Positions 19,347 to 27,074 are shown, numbered from the stretch's first letter. The stretch: 64,000 bases of DNA from Nitrosomonas sp. Is35 (GCF_033063295.1 NZ_JAWJZH010000001.1:2790001-2854000); one strand, 5' to 3'. The notes: generated from the letters alone by a model not told the origin. Numbers and translations are program-made.

Positions 19347-20653
19347 GCGACACTCGTCAGCCTATTACTGTTCTCTTCGGTGGGAAAAGCCCCGAGCATT
19401 GGGTCAGCGTTAAATCCGGATTATTCGCTCTGCTCCACCTGAATCCAGCACGCTACCTGGTTCGCGGTGTTTATTTTGATCAAACCGGCCAGCCAACTTC
19501 CTCAGCCACCTGCAAGGAAGCCATTGCCACTTTCTTTGCTCGTAATGAAGTCAGTTTTTTCGGTCCCGGTGAACATGCTCCAGCTGATGATATTTGCTCT
19601 TGGCTTCAGGATCGCGCTCATCCATCCGGCGCCAGCTGTCTCCGGGATGGGGGATTGGGAGATTGGGGGCTTTTTCTGCCCGTCTTTCACGGTCAAGGCG
19701 GCGAAGATGGCAGCATACAGGGCCTGTTGGAATTCTTAGGCCTAGCCTACGGCGGCTGTAATCTGGAAGGCTCGGCGTTGGGTATCGACAAGATCCTGAC
19801 CAAGCAGTGCTGTGAAGCCGTAGGGTTGGCTGTGGCGCCGTGGGCCGCCATCGACAGCGCCGCCTGGGCCAGAGATCCGGCAGCTTGCCTGGAACGCTGC
19901 CGCCCTTTGGGGTTGCCGCTCTTTATCAAGCCCGCCCGGCTCGGTTCTTCCATCGGCCTCAGCCGGATCACACGATTCGAAGATCTGGCTCCAGCCATCC
20001 AAGCGGGCTTGAACTGGGATAGCCGCATTCTAATTGAAGCCCAAGTTCAGGGCATTGAATACGGCATCGGCATCGTCGGCAACCAAGCCCAGCCAATGAT
20101 GTCAGCAGTAGCGGAATCCACCCTCCATTCCGATAGCTACGATTACGAGGCAAAGTATAGCGCTGATGCCTTGGACGATATTGTGCCCGCCCGGCTGGAT
20201 GCTGACACCACCGCCCGGCTTCAGGATTTTGCGCTCAAAGCGTGGCAAGCCTTGGATATGTGTGGATTGGCTCGTATTGATTGTTTCCTAGGCCCGCACG
20301 GCCCAATCCTGAATGAAGTCAACACCATGCCGGGTCTGTCCGCTTGGGCTCCTTTTGTCATGGCCTGGCGCCACATCGGAGTCAATGCTCCCGGTCTGAT
20401 GGATCTGATTGTTCAAGAAGCTCTGAATCGCAATCTCGTTTCTGATAGAAAACGTGCAGACAATATTGTCTTAACTGTAAGAATTACTAGCGTTGTTTAC
20501 AGTATTTGGGAGAATACTGTAGATGAACATACACAAACGCACCCGATTAACTTTATTAGATCGTCAGGAAATCTGGCGGCTTTATCAAACCCGGCTGTGG
20601 AAGGTGGCGCATTTGGCGGAACGCTTTCATGTCAGCCGGCCAACGATTTATGA
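19343..20653 (+). CDS. D-alanine-D-alanine ligase-like ATP-grasp enzyme, copy 2, C-terminus altered by IS insertion
   Basis: Ddl homologue: VLFGGKSPEHWVSVKSGLF, LPVFHGQGGEDGSIQGLLEF, FIKPARLGSSIGLSRI, ARIDCFLGPHGPILNEVNTM. It overlaps copy 1 by 4 bases. The annotated frame is 436 codons, but only the first 378 are native. At 20476 an IS481-like element begins, and its left end adds 58 foreign residues. Removing the element and one copy of its 7-bp target duplication restores a frame ending IVLTN followed by TAA, a 379-residue protein. All catalytic motifs lie well before the insertion, so activity may survive. Confidence 0.85.
   Translation: MSDTRQPITVLFGGKSPEHWVSVKSGLFALLHLNPARYLVRGVYFDQTGQPTSSATCKEAIATFFARNEVSFFGPGEHAPADDICSWLQDRAHPSGASCLRDGGLGDWGLFLPVFHGQGGEDGSIQGLLEFLGLAYGGCNLEGSALGIDKILTKQCCEAVGLAVAPWAAIDSAAWARDPAACLERCRPLGLPLFIKPARLGSSIGLSRITRFEDLAPAIQAGLNWDSRILIEAQVQGIEYGIGIVGNQAQPMMSAVAESTLHSDSYDYEAKYSADALDDIVPARLDADTTARLQDFALKAWQALDMCGLARIDCFLGPHGPILNEVNTMPGLSAWAPFVMAWRHIGVNAPGLMDLIVQEALNRNLVSDRKRADNIVLTVRITSVVYSIWENTVDEHTQTHPINFIRSSGNLAALSNPAVEGGAFGGTLSCQPANDL
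20469..20475. repeat. Target-site duplication (left) of the outer IS
   Basis: TCTTAAC directly before the left terminal repeat of the IS481-like element; the identical heptamer stands directly after the right end at 22687-22693. Confidence 0.9.
20499..20520 (+). promoter_or_regulatory. Hairpin over the transposase ribosome-binding site
   Basis: ACAGTATT and AATACTGT form an 8-bp perfect stem around the loop TGGGAG, two bases before the transposase ATG at 20523. The GGGAG in the loop is the apparent ribosome-binding site. Such a hairpin could limit translation from transcripts entering from the ddl genes, a common protective feature of insertion sequences. Confidence 0.5.
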
Positions 20654-20771
20654 TGTACTGAAACGCGCGAGACTGCAGGAATTTACGCCGCGTGACAGCA
20701 CCAATCAGCGGTTCAAGACGTTGCAATACGGTCTTAAGCGCCTGGCTAAGGTCGAACAAGCCATCCAGGAA

Positions 20772-20780
20772 CGGCTCAAG
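20772..20780. repeat. Target-site duplication (left) of the inner IS256 element
   Basis: CGGCTCAAG, repeated exactly at 22109-22117 on the other side of the inner element. Eight or nine bases is the size IS256-family elements normally duplicate. Confidence 0.88.
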
Positions 20781-22108
20781 GAGGTGTAAATAATTTTGTG
20801 TAAATGGTCATATTGCAGGAAACTGTTTATATATTTTTGGAGCAAAAATGACCACACCCAAACCCCTGCCAGCCGGCTTAATTGATAGCCTGCTGGCCGA
20901 TTACAAAAAGCCAGAAGATTTAATCGGTGAGCATGGTCTTCTCAAGCAACTCACCAAAGCGTTGGTTGAACGTGCCTTGCAAGCAGAAATGGCCGATCAT
21001 CTTGGTCACGATAAGCACGAAACGGTAGTCAATGCCACTGGCAATACCAGAAATGGTAAAAGCCGTAAGACCCTGAAAGGTGAATTCGGTGAGTTACCCA
21101 TCGAGATCCCCCGTGACCGTGAGGGCAGCTTCGAGCCTCTGATCATTTCCAAGCATCAGACCCGCTGGGCGGGCTTTGATGACAAGATCCTCTCGCTGTA
21201 TGCCCGTGGCATGACAGTGCGTGAAATCCAACAGCACCTCACTGAAATGTATGGCACAGAAGTATCGCCTACGCTCATTTCTACGGTCACTGATGGCGTA
21301 ATGGATGAAGTGAAGCAGTGGCAATCCCGGCCTCTCGATGCGGTGTATCCTGTGATCTATCTCGATTGTATCCATGCCAAAGTTCGTGACGCTGGTAGCG
21401 TTCGTACCAAAGCGATTTACCTGGCGATCGGCATTAACATGGAGGGCCATAAAGAAATACTGGGCTTATGGATTGCTCAGACCGAGGGTGCCAAGTTCTG
21501 GCTCAGCGTTGTCACTGAACTCAAAAATCGTGGCGTGCAAGATATCTTTATCGCCTGTGTCGATGGCTTAAAGGGCTTTCCCGAAGCGATTGAAACCATC
21601 TATCCACATGCCATTGTACAACTCTGTATCGTGCACATGGTTCGTAATAGTCTCAACTACGTCGGCTGGAATAAACGCAAGGAAGTAGCTGCTGATTTAC
21701 GTTTGGTCTACAGCGCCGCCACGATTGATGAGGCTGAACACGCGTTAGCCGACTTTGAAGATAAATGGAACTATGCTTATCCACCGATCGCCCGATCTTG
21801 GCGCAATAACTGGCAACGCATCATTCCATTCTTCGACTACCCGCCTGAGATACGGCGCATTATTTACACCACCAATGCGATTGAGTCAGTCAATATGAGC
21901 CTACGCAAAGTCAGCAAAAACCGTGGATCGTTTCCCAACGATGAAGCTGTGATCAAATTGTTCTATTTGGCTCTCAGCAATATCGCCAAAAAATGGTCTA
22001 TGCCACTAAGAGATTGGAAACCGGCACTAAACAGGTTTACTATTCAATTTAACGAAAGAATGCCTCGGCATTATTAACCACCGTTTACACAAAATCTAGG
22101 ACACCCCC
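20781..22108 (+). mobile_element. IS256-family insertion sequence
   Basis: About 1.33 kb. The ends are inverted repeats: the left tip has GGTGT, five unlike bases, then ATTTTGTGTAAATGGT; the right tip read inward has GGTGT, five unlike bases, then ATTTTGTGTAAACGGT. It is flanked by the 9-bp repeat CGGCTCAAG and carries one full-length transposase gene, so it looks potentially active. The exact outer boundary is uncertain by one base, because a run of C adjoins the right end. Confidence 0.9.
20848..22077 (+). CDS. IS256-family transposase
   Basis: Intact 409-residue mutator-type DDE transposase. The three acidic residues lie in VIYLDCIHAKVRD, IFIACVDGLKGFPEAI and YTTNAIESVNMSLRK; the C/H region CIVHMVRNSLNYV is also typical. 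GGAG lies about 5 bp before the ATG. It fills nearly the whole of the inner element. Nothing suggests decay. Confidence 0.96.
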   Translation: MTTPKPLPAGLIDSLLADYKKPEDLIGEHGLLKQLTKALVERALQAEMADHLGHDKHETVVNATGNTRNGKSRKTLKGEFGELPIEIPRDREGSFEPLIISKHQTRWAGFDDKILSLYARGMTVREIQQHLTEMYGTEVSPTLISTVTDGVMDEVKQWQSRPLDAVYPVIYLDCIHAKVRDAGSVRTKAIYLAIGINMEGHKEILGLWIAQTEGAKFWLSVVTELKNRGVQDIFIACVDGLKGFPEAIETIYPHAIVQLCIVHMVRNSLNYVGWNKRKEVAADLRLVYSAATIDEAEHALADFEDKWNYAYPPIARSWRNNWQRIIPFFDYPPEIRRIIYTTNAIESVNMSLRKVSKNRGSFPNDEAVIKLFYLALSNIAKKWSMPLRDWKPALNRFTIQFNERMPRHY

Positions 22109-22117
22109 CGGCTCAAG
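22109..22117. repeat. Target-site duplication (right) of the inner IS256 element
   Basis: CGGCTCAAG, second copy; encodes Arg-Leu-Lys in frame with the C-terminal half of the split transposase. Confidence 0.88.
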
Positions 22118-22686
22118 CGTGAAGCCAAACGCTATAACAAGTCTTACCCAGGCGAGCTTGTTCACTTTGATACCAAGCGGCTTTCCTTGTTGAAAGGGCA
22201 ATCCGCCAATGAACCTCGCGAATACCTGTTTGTGGCCATCGATGATTTTTCCAGGGAGCTGTATGCCGATATTTTTCCCGATAAAACTCAACACAGCGCA
22301 GCTCGCTTTCTCATAGACACTGTCATTGCCCAATGTCCGTATCAGATCGACTGCGCTTATTCCGATAACGGCAAGGAATTTAAAGGAACTGACGGCCATG
22401 CTTTCGGCAAAGCTTGCACACAACACGGTATCGGACAGAAGTTTACCCGCATCAATCGTCCGCAAACCAACGGCAAAGCCGAACGAGTCATCCGCACCCT
22501 GATGGATATGTGGCACAGCCAGATTTCCTTTAAAGACTGCGCCGATCGGCGCATTCTGCTTTCCCGTTTCATTAACTTCTACAATACCGTCAAACCTCAT
22601 AAGAGTTTGAATAATGCTACCCCTTATGAAATACTTCACGCTTATTTCAATCAACCTCTCTGTAAACAACCCTGAGATTTCTTACA

Positions 22687-22693
22687 TCTTAAC
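22687..22693. repeat. Target-site duplication (right) of the outer IS
   Basis: TCTTAAC, second copy. The bases that follow (CAATTAA) supply the original last codon and stop of the second Ddl-like gene. Confidence 0.9.
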
Positions 22694-22727
22694 CAATTAA
22701 ATATAATTTTAAACCAGCAAATTAGGC

Positions 22728-22766
22728 AGCTCTAGACTTACAAATTGTATCTGCAAGTCTAGAGCT
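22728..22766. terminator. Long hairpin between the IS and the secreted beta-barrel gene
   Basis: Perfect 12-bp stem (AGCTCTAGACTT at 22728-22739, AAGTCTAGAGCT at 22755-22766) with a 15-base loop, ending 7 bp past the stop of the minus-strand gene. It may end transcripts from either side; there is no strong T tract. Before the IS arrived it would have stood about 30 bp after the ddl copy 2 stop. Confidence 0.6.
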
Positions 22767-22772
22767 ATGGCA

Positions 22773-23357
22773 TTAATCCAAATCTATTACGAATAAACAA
22801 TCAAATACCATTGGATCACCAACATTACCTGCAAAATTAGCCATACTCACCATCCCGGATAAGCGTACTTTTCCTGAAGCATCTGCGAAGCGTCCGGTCC
22901 CACCGATAACGGAATTTTGATCACTGGCAGCACCCGTAATATGAGTAACCGTGAGTCCCCTAGGGGTTGTAGTCGGCTGAAGGACTGGCTGTACACTGGT
23001 CTTGCCTCTGGTAACCAAAGTACCAGCGGGTAAATGAAAGTATGTTGTACCGACCAAAGCAACCCCAGTTCCTGTTGGAGTAACTTTTGACAAACAATCG
23101 GTTCCACGTCCTACGATCTGATTATTTTTCGCATTAACTACATGAACATCAAAACACATTGCATTATCTTCTACACCATCTCCATCGATATCCGGAACTT
23201 TACTTTCATACATATCTCCAGATCCTGTCAAATTGAGGACCATGTGTTTACCTGCATTATCATCATGATCTTTACTGTCATTACGATCTTTAGCATGAAC
23301 TGCCAATGGAATTAAAATACAAATAAATACTGGAACAATTACTTTTTTCAGATTCAC
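22773..23357 (-). CDS. Exported protein, possible allene-oxide-cyclase/dirigent-like barrel
   Basis: The 194-residue product has a signal peptide (KKVIVPVFICILIPLAVHA), an Asp/His/Lys-rich stretch (KDRNDSKDHDDNAGKH), then a domain with VIGGTGRFADASGKVRLSG. That GGTGRF..A.G pattern is shared by dirigent and allene-oxide-cyclase-like small beta barrels. The link is by motif only and no enzyme activity can be claimed. The start is GTG at 23357, preceded by AAGGAG with 6 bp spacing. It points away from the haloperoxidase gene; the divergent intergenic region holds a MITE-like element. Confidence 0.6.
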   Translation of the reverse strand: MNLKKVIVPVFICILIPLAVHAKDRNDSKDHDDNAGKHMVLNLTGSGDMYESKVPDIDGDGVEDNAMCFDVHVVNAKNNQIVGRGTDCLSKVTPTGTGVALVGTTYFHLPAGTLVTRGKTSVQPVLQPTTTPRGLTVTHITGAASDQNSVIGGTGRFADASGKVRLSGMVSMANFAGNVGDPMVFDCLFVIDLD

Positions 23358-23382
23358 ATTACTCTCCTTTAAAAAAATTTAC

Positions 23383-23531
23383 TTAAGGAAGTTCTGAGAA
23401 CTACTGCTCTTTTGGCTATGCTGCGACATGATCAGATTCAGAATGCTCGCTATTCATTCCCAGGTCACACATTTTCACCTGACTTCATCTTGCTTCGCCA
23501 TCGTTTACTATCTTTCTCAGAACTTCCTTAA
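23383..23531. mobile_element. MITE-like element with 18-bp terminal inverted repeats
   Basis: TTAAGGAAGTTCTGAGAA (23383-23400) is repeated in exact inverse at 23514-23531, with 113 bp between them and no coding potential. The outer TTAA can be read as a 4-bp target duplication, leaving 14-bp ends that begin GGAAGTTCTG, reminiscent of IS5-group tips. It is best seen as a non-autonomous miniature element, but a very long hairpin of other origin is possible. Confidence 0.55.
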
Positions 23532-23643
23532 ATACCGGACTTCCTGAAACCCAATGCGATCTTCAAGATTTGCACTCAGTTAATCGCATCGGTTTTTCTA
23601 TTTTTAACCGCGAATAACTATCTCATTAAGTCATGTTTTCTTG

Positions 23644-23686
23644 TGTGACTTTTCTCACAGCCAACTTAACCTAGTTTATCTAGACT
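23644..23686 (+). promoter_or_regulatory. Class II CRP/FNR-family promoter of the haloperoxidase gene
   Basis: Perfect palindrome TGTGA-CTTTTC-TCACA at 23644-23659, the consensus for CRP. A -10-like TAGACT lies at 23681-23686. With transcription starting about 6-7 bp after it, the palindrome is centred at -41.5, the position from which class II activators replace a -35 element; no good -35 is seen. The same arrangement precedes the next gene. Confidence 0.7.
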
Positions 23687-23827
23687 ACAACTATTAACTC
23701 AACATAACCATAGCGAATTAGCATTGATTTAAATGAAATAATAGCTATTTTCAGTAGCTACTGAATATTACGTTGCGTTAAGTTTTAAAAATTCAGCTCT
23801 TTTTATCCACGGAGAAGGAGGAAATAA

Positions 23828-25273
23828 ATGAAACACCAAAATATCAGAAGAGTCGCATTTGCAACTTTGGGCACCGCAATGTATTTTTGCAGCCAACTAA
23901 CCATTGCAGAAACTATCGTAACGAAATGGAATAATGCTGCGCTGGAAGCCATTCGCACCACACACCCAGGCCCGCCAATTGTGGCTAGATCGCTGGCAAT
24001 CACACATACTTGCATGTTTGATGCGTGGGCAGCCTATGACAAAAAAGCAAAAGGCACGCAACTAGAAGATCATCTGCGCCGCCCTGTCAATGAACATACC
24101 CATGCGAATAAAGCAAAAGCCATGAGCTATGCTGCTCATAAATGCTTATCCGATCTGTTTCCCACACAAGTTATCAGTTTCAATAGCTTGATGGGTACAT
24201 TAGGTTATCCTTTGGACAATTCGACCGATACTTCCACTCCAGCAGGTGTTGGCAATGTTGCAGCGGCGGCGGTCATTGAATTCCGCCATCATGACGGCTC
24301 CAATCAATTAGGCGATCTGAATGGCGGCGGAGCTCCCTACAGTGATTACACCGGATATACACCAGTCAACACGTCTTCATCCATTAACGATCCGAATCAC
24401 TGGCAGCCATTATCAGTCGGCGGGCACGATCAGGTTTACATTGCGCCGCATTGGGGAAACGTGAAACCTTATGCTCTGAAATCCGGCTCGCAATTCCGGA
24501 AAGATATTCCTGCACCCGCCAACTATAACACCGAGCCGGAGCGCTATCGTATTCAAGCGCAACAAGTTGTCGACTACGGCGCTCATTTAACCGACGAGAA
24601 AAAAGTCATCGCTGAGTACTGGGCGGATGGTCCGTTATCCGAACTGCCACCCGGACATTGGACATTGTTTGCCACATTCGTATCGGATCGTGACGCGCAC
24701 AATATCGATCAAGATATCAAAATGTTTTTCGCTTTATCCAATGCTATTCTGGACGCCAGTATTGTGTCGTGGGATATCAAACGGTATTTTGACTATGTCA
24801 GACCCGTTACTGCCATACACTTTCTCTTCGCTGGTCAACATATTCCCTCATGGCAAGGGTTAATCGACGGTGCCGATTGGAAACCTTATCAAGCCGCCAG
24901 CGTAGTTACGCCTCCATTTCCGGAATATTTCTCGGGACACAGCATCTTCAGTGCCGCAGGTGCGGAAACGCTGAAGCTGTTTACCAAAAGCGACAACTTC
25001 GGACATAGCGTAGTCATACCAGCCGGATCATCAAGAGTCGAACCTGGTACCGTACCGGCTAAAGATATTGTCCTCTACTGGGCTACTTTCTCCGATGCTG
25101 CTGATGAAGCAGGTGTTTCCAGACGCTACGGCGGTATCCATTTCATTGACGGCGATTTAGTAGCGCGCAAATTTGGACGTATCATAGGACAAAGCGCGTG
25201 GAAAAAATCATTGAAACATTTCGGTGAGCATAGCGGTAACCAGGACAAATCCGATAAGAATGAACGAGAATAA
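23828..25273 (+). CDS. Exported vanadium-dependent haloperoxidase-like protein (PAP2 superfamily)
   Basis: The 481-residue protein has a signal peptide (ATLGTAMYFCSQLTIAE) and the vanadate/phosphate site of the haloperoxidase-PAP2 fold in order: IKRYFDYVRPVTAI (Lys and Arg), PEYFSGHSIFSAAG (Ser-Gly-His) and VSRRYGGIHFIDGD (Arg and His). This suggests oxidation of halide by H2O2 in the periplasm or outside; acid phosphatase activity is the alternative within the fold. RBS GAAGGAGG lies 7 bp before the ATG. It shares a promoter type and leader with the di-heme protein gene downstream and ends in its own terminator. Confidence 0.87.
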   Translation: MKHQNIRRVAFATLGTAMYFCSQLTIAETIVTKWNNAALEAIRTTHPGPPIVARSLAITHTCMFDAWAAYDKKAKGTQLEDHLRRPVNEHTHANKAKAMSYAAHKCLSDLFPTQVISFNSLMGTLGYPLDNSTDTSTPAGVGNVAAAAVIEFRHHDGSNQLGDLNGGGAPYSDYTGYTPVNTSSSINDPNHWQPLSVGGHDQVYIAPHWGNVKPYALKSGSQFRKDIPAPANYNTEPERYRIQAQQVVDYGAHLTDEKKVIAEYWADGPLSELPPGHWTLFATFVSDRDAHNIDQDIKMFFALSNAILDASIVSWDIKRYFDYVRPVTAIHFLFAGQHIPSWQGLIDGADWKPYQAASVVTPPFPEYFSGHSIFSAAGAETLKLFTKSDNFGHSVVIPAGSSRVEPGTVPAKDIVLYWATFSDAADEAGVSRRYGGIHFIDGDLVARKFGRIIGQSAWKKSLKHFGEHSGNQDKSDKNERE

Positions 25274-25333
25274 AAGCTTTTATTTGATTTACTGATCAAA
25301 CTAATTCTAATTAAAATCAGTACTATAGCAGCA

Positions 25334-25366
25334 AGAAGACTACCAATCCGCGTTTGGTAGTCTTCT
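25334..25366 (+). terminator. Terminator of the haloperoxidase gene
   Basis: Perfect 13-bp stem AGAAGACTACCAA / TTGGTAGTCTTCT with a 7-base loop, 60 bp after the stop. The tail after the stem (ATTCAGC) is not T-rich. Confidence 0.7.
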
Positions 25367-25442
25367 ATTCAGCAGTTATCCTCCGCGAAACCTACCCCCT
25401 TCGGAACTTTTTCTACACGTAATTTCAACTTAATTCAGCAGA

Positions 25443-25485
25443 TGTGACTTTTCTCACAGCCAGTTTGCTCTAGGTTAATTAGACT
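25443..25485 (+). promoter_or_regulatory. Class II CRP/FNR-family promoter of the di-heme cytochrome gene
   Basis: The same palindrome TGTGA-CTTTTC-TCACA at 25443-25458, and the same -10-like TAGACT at 25480-25485, with identical spacing to the site at 23644. The distance to the start codon is 186 bp here and 184 bp there. Confidence 0.7.
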
Positions 25486-25628
25486 ATAACCACTAGTTCA
25501 ACAAGACTATATCCGGTCTTTATTTATTCGACTAGACTACGCCGCAATTTTCAGCATTTAGCTGAAACTTTGTTGCGCTAAATTTTGAGAAAAATTTAGC
25601 CATTTTATTCACAAATAGGAGAAAGTAA

Positions 25629-27074
25629 GTGAAGAACAATATTAAGCTGCAAGCAATATCAGCATTACTTATCATGCTGGCAGCACCCGCGTTTGCCAAA
25701 GACAGCCATGATCTCGAGCATGATGATCATCCAAACCGCCTGCCGAATATGTTCAGCGCGGAAAATAGCCATGGGAAAGATGCGACCTATAGCACAGCAG
25801 GTTTTATTGATCTTAATAACCCATTTTTCAAAAGTATCGGAACCAATGGCCGCAGCTGCGCTTCTTGCCATGCACCGGATCAAGGATGGACCATCACCCC
25901 GCAAGAAGTAAAGAAACTGTTCAATAAAACAAAAGGTCTGGATCCGCTTTTCCGTCTGGTGGATGGCGCCAACTCCCCCCTCGCGGATGTAACTACGGTT
26001 ACAAAACGCCGCGCGGCTTACAGCATGCTGCTGGAAAAAGCCAATATTCGCGTGGGAATCGGTATTCCCAGCGGCGCGGAATTTGAATTGATCGAAGCCG
26101 ATGATCCTTATGGCTTCGCCAGCGAAACCGAATTGTCTCTATTCCGCCGCCCGATGCCAACCACCAACCTGAAGTTCCTCAGCACCGTCATGTGGGATGG
26201 CCGCGAAACAACTCTGAAACCAGGCTCCAGCGATTGTATTTTCGGCACATCGACTTGTTTCTCTCCGGTATCGTTTGACTTGAGCACCCAAGCCAATCAC
26301 GCCACACGAGGCCATGCCGAAGCGCTGCGCGATCTGACCGAAGAAGAGCGCGACGCGATCGTGGCATTTGAATCGGGATTATTTACTGCGCAAATTGAAG
26401 ATAATGACGCCGGCAAACTTACCGCAGAAGATGCACTCGGCGGACCTAAAGCACTGAAAAAGCAAAATTATCACTTTGGCATTAACGATACATTAGCGGG
26501 TGACTACCAAACACGCGAACCTTTTAATCCCAACGCAATGTCACTCTATGACAGCTGGAATCGCTTTAAAGCAACCAAATCCACTCATGGCACCAAAAGC
26601 GCACGCGCTGCCATTGCACGCGGACAAGCGTTATTCAACAGCAAACCGATCTTGATCAAAGGGGTAAAAGGCATTAATGATGACTTGGCCGTTAGCGTAC
26701 TGCCAGGCACTTGCACAACATGCCATAACACCCCGAATTCAGGCAATCACTCCACACCAATGCCTCTGGATATCGGTATTGCCGATGAATCGCGCCGCAC
26801 ACCGGATATGCCGCTGTACACCCTGAAAAACAAAACGACGGGTGAAATCGTCAAAACGACCGATCCAGGCCGTGCGTTGCTGACCGGCAAATGGAAGGAT
26901 ATTGGCCGTTTCAAAGGACCGATCCTGCGTTCGGTTGCTTCACGCCCACCTTACTTCCACGATGGCTCTGCACCGGATCTGCAATCCGTGGTTGAGTTTT
27001 ACAACACCCGCTTCAGTATCGGTCTGACCGAAAGAGAAAAAGCCGATCTCGTGGCTTTCCTCGCAGCACTGTAA
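25629..27074 (+). CDS. Exported di-heme cytochrome c, cytochrome c peroxidase-like
   Basis: The 481-residue protein has a signal peptide (SALLIMLAAPAFAKD), a His/Asp-rich mature N-terminus (DSHDLEHDDHPNR) and two haem-c motifs, CASCH near residue 78 and CTTCH near residue 365. The C-terminal part (ILRSVASRPPYFHDGSAPDL, EFYNTRFSIGLTEREKADL) is characteristic of the MauG/CcpA group. It probably reduces peroxide or oxidises a partner protein in the periplasm. GTG start at 25629 with AGGAGAAAG upstream. Shared regulation with the haloperoxidase suggests both act on, or in response to, peroxide. Confidence 0.88.
   Translation: MKNNIKLQAISALLIMLAAPAFAKDSHDLEHDDHPNRLPNMFSAENSHGKDATYSTAGFIDLNNPFFKSIGTNGRSCASCHAPDQGWTITPQEVKKLFNKTKGLDPLFRLVDGANSPLADVTTVTKRRAAYSMLLEKANIRVGIGIPSGAEFELIEADDPYGFASETELSLFRRPMPTTNLKFLSTVMWDGRETTLKPGSSDCIFGTSTCFSPVSFDLSTQANHATRGHAEALRDLTEEERDAIVAFESGLFTAQIEDNDAGKLTAEDALGGPKALKKQNYHFGINDTLAGDYQTREPFNPNAMSLYDSWNRFKATKSTHGTKSARAAIARGQALFNSKPILIKGVKGINDDLAVSVLPGTCTTCHNTPNSGNHSTPMPLDIGIADESRRTPDMPLYTLKNKTTGEIVKTTDPGRALLTGKWKDIGRFKGPILRSVASRPPYFHDGSAPDLQSVVEFYNTRFSIGLTEREKADLVAFLAAL

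Larger units (their letters stand above)
20523..22675 (+). pseudogene. IS481-family-like transposase, split by an insertion
   Basis: The N-terminal part (20523-20780) is a helix-turn-helix region (VAHLAERFHVSRPTIYDVLK). The C-terminal part (22118-22675) is a DDE integrase core with HFDTKRLS, AIDDFSRELYADIF, AYSDNGKEFKG and NRPQTNGKAERVIRTLMD. The two parts join in frame once the IS256 element and one 9-bp duplication are removed, giving an otherwise intact 271-residue transposase. As it stands, the N-terminal frame stops at 20789 inside the inserted element. No other frameshift is seen, so inactivation is recent. Confidence 0.9.
20476..22686 (+). mobile_element. IS481-family-like element, interrupted by an IS256-family element
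   Basis: Bounded by 27-bp imperfect terminal inverted repeats (20476-20502 and 22660-22686; 22 of 27 match, both tips begin TGTAAGAA and the inner parts share TTGTTTACAG) and flanked by the 7-bp direct repeat TCTTAAC. Without the nested insertion the element is about 874 bp and holds one transposase gene of 271 codons. It landed in the last codons of the second Ddl-like gene. Confidence 0.9.
23358..23827. other. Intergenic region with a MITE-like element and a CRP-type promoter
   Basis: 470 bp without a supported gene. It holds the RBS and leader of the minus-strand gene (to about 23382), a 149-bp element bounded by an 18-bp inverted repeat (23383-23531), the CRP-type operator and promoter (23644-23686), a 16-bp perfect palindrome TTCAGTAGCTACTGAA at 23750-23765 in the 5' leader, and the haloperoxidase ribosome-binding site. 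Confidence 0.8.
25274..25628. other. Intergenic region with terminator and second CRP-type promoter
   Basis: 355 bp without a supported gene. It contains the haloperoxidase terminator (25334-25366), the CRP-type promoter (25443-25485), a hairpin-forming TTTCAGC-ATTTA-GCTGAAA near 25555-25575, and the RBS AGGAGAAAG before the GTG at 25629. From 25443 onward the sequence is a diverged copy of the leader at 23644-23827. Confidence 0.8.

Noticed and set aside
22085..22669. 194-codon minus-strand frame opposite the IS481-like transposase C-terminus
   Set aside because: Antisense of a clear DDE core with IS terminal repeats; no ribosome-binding site.
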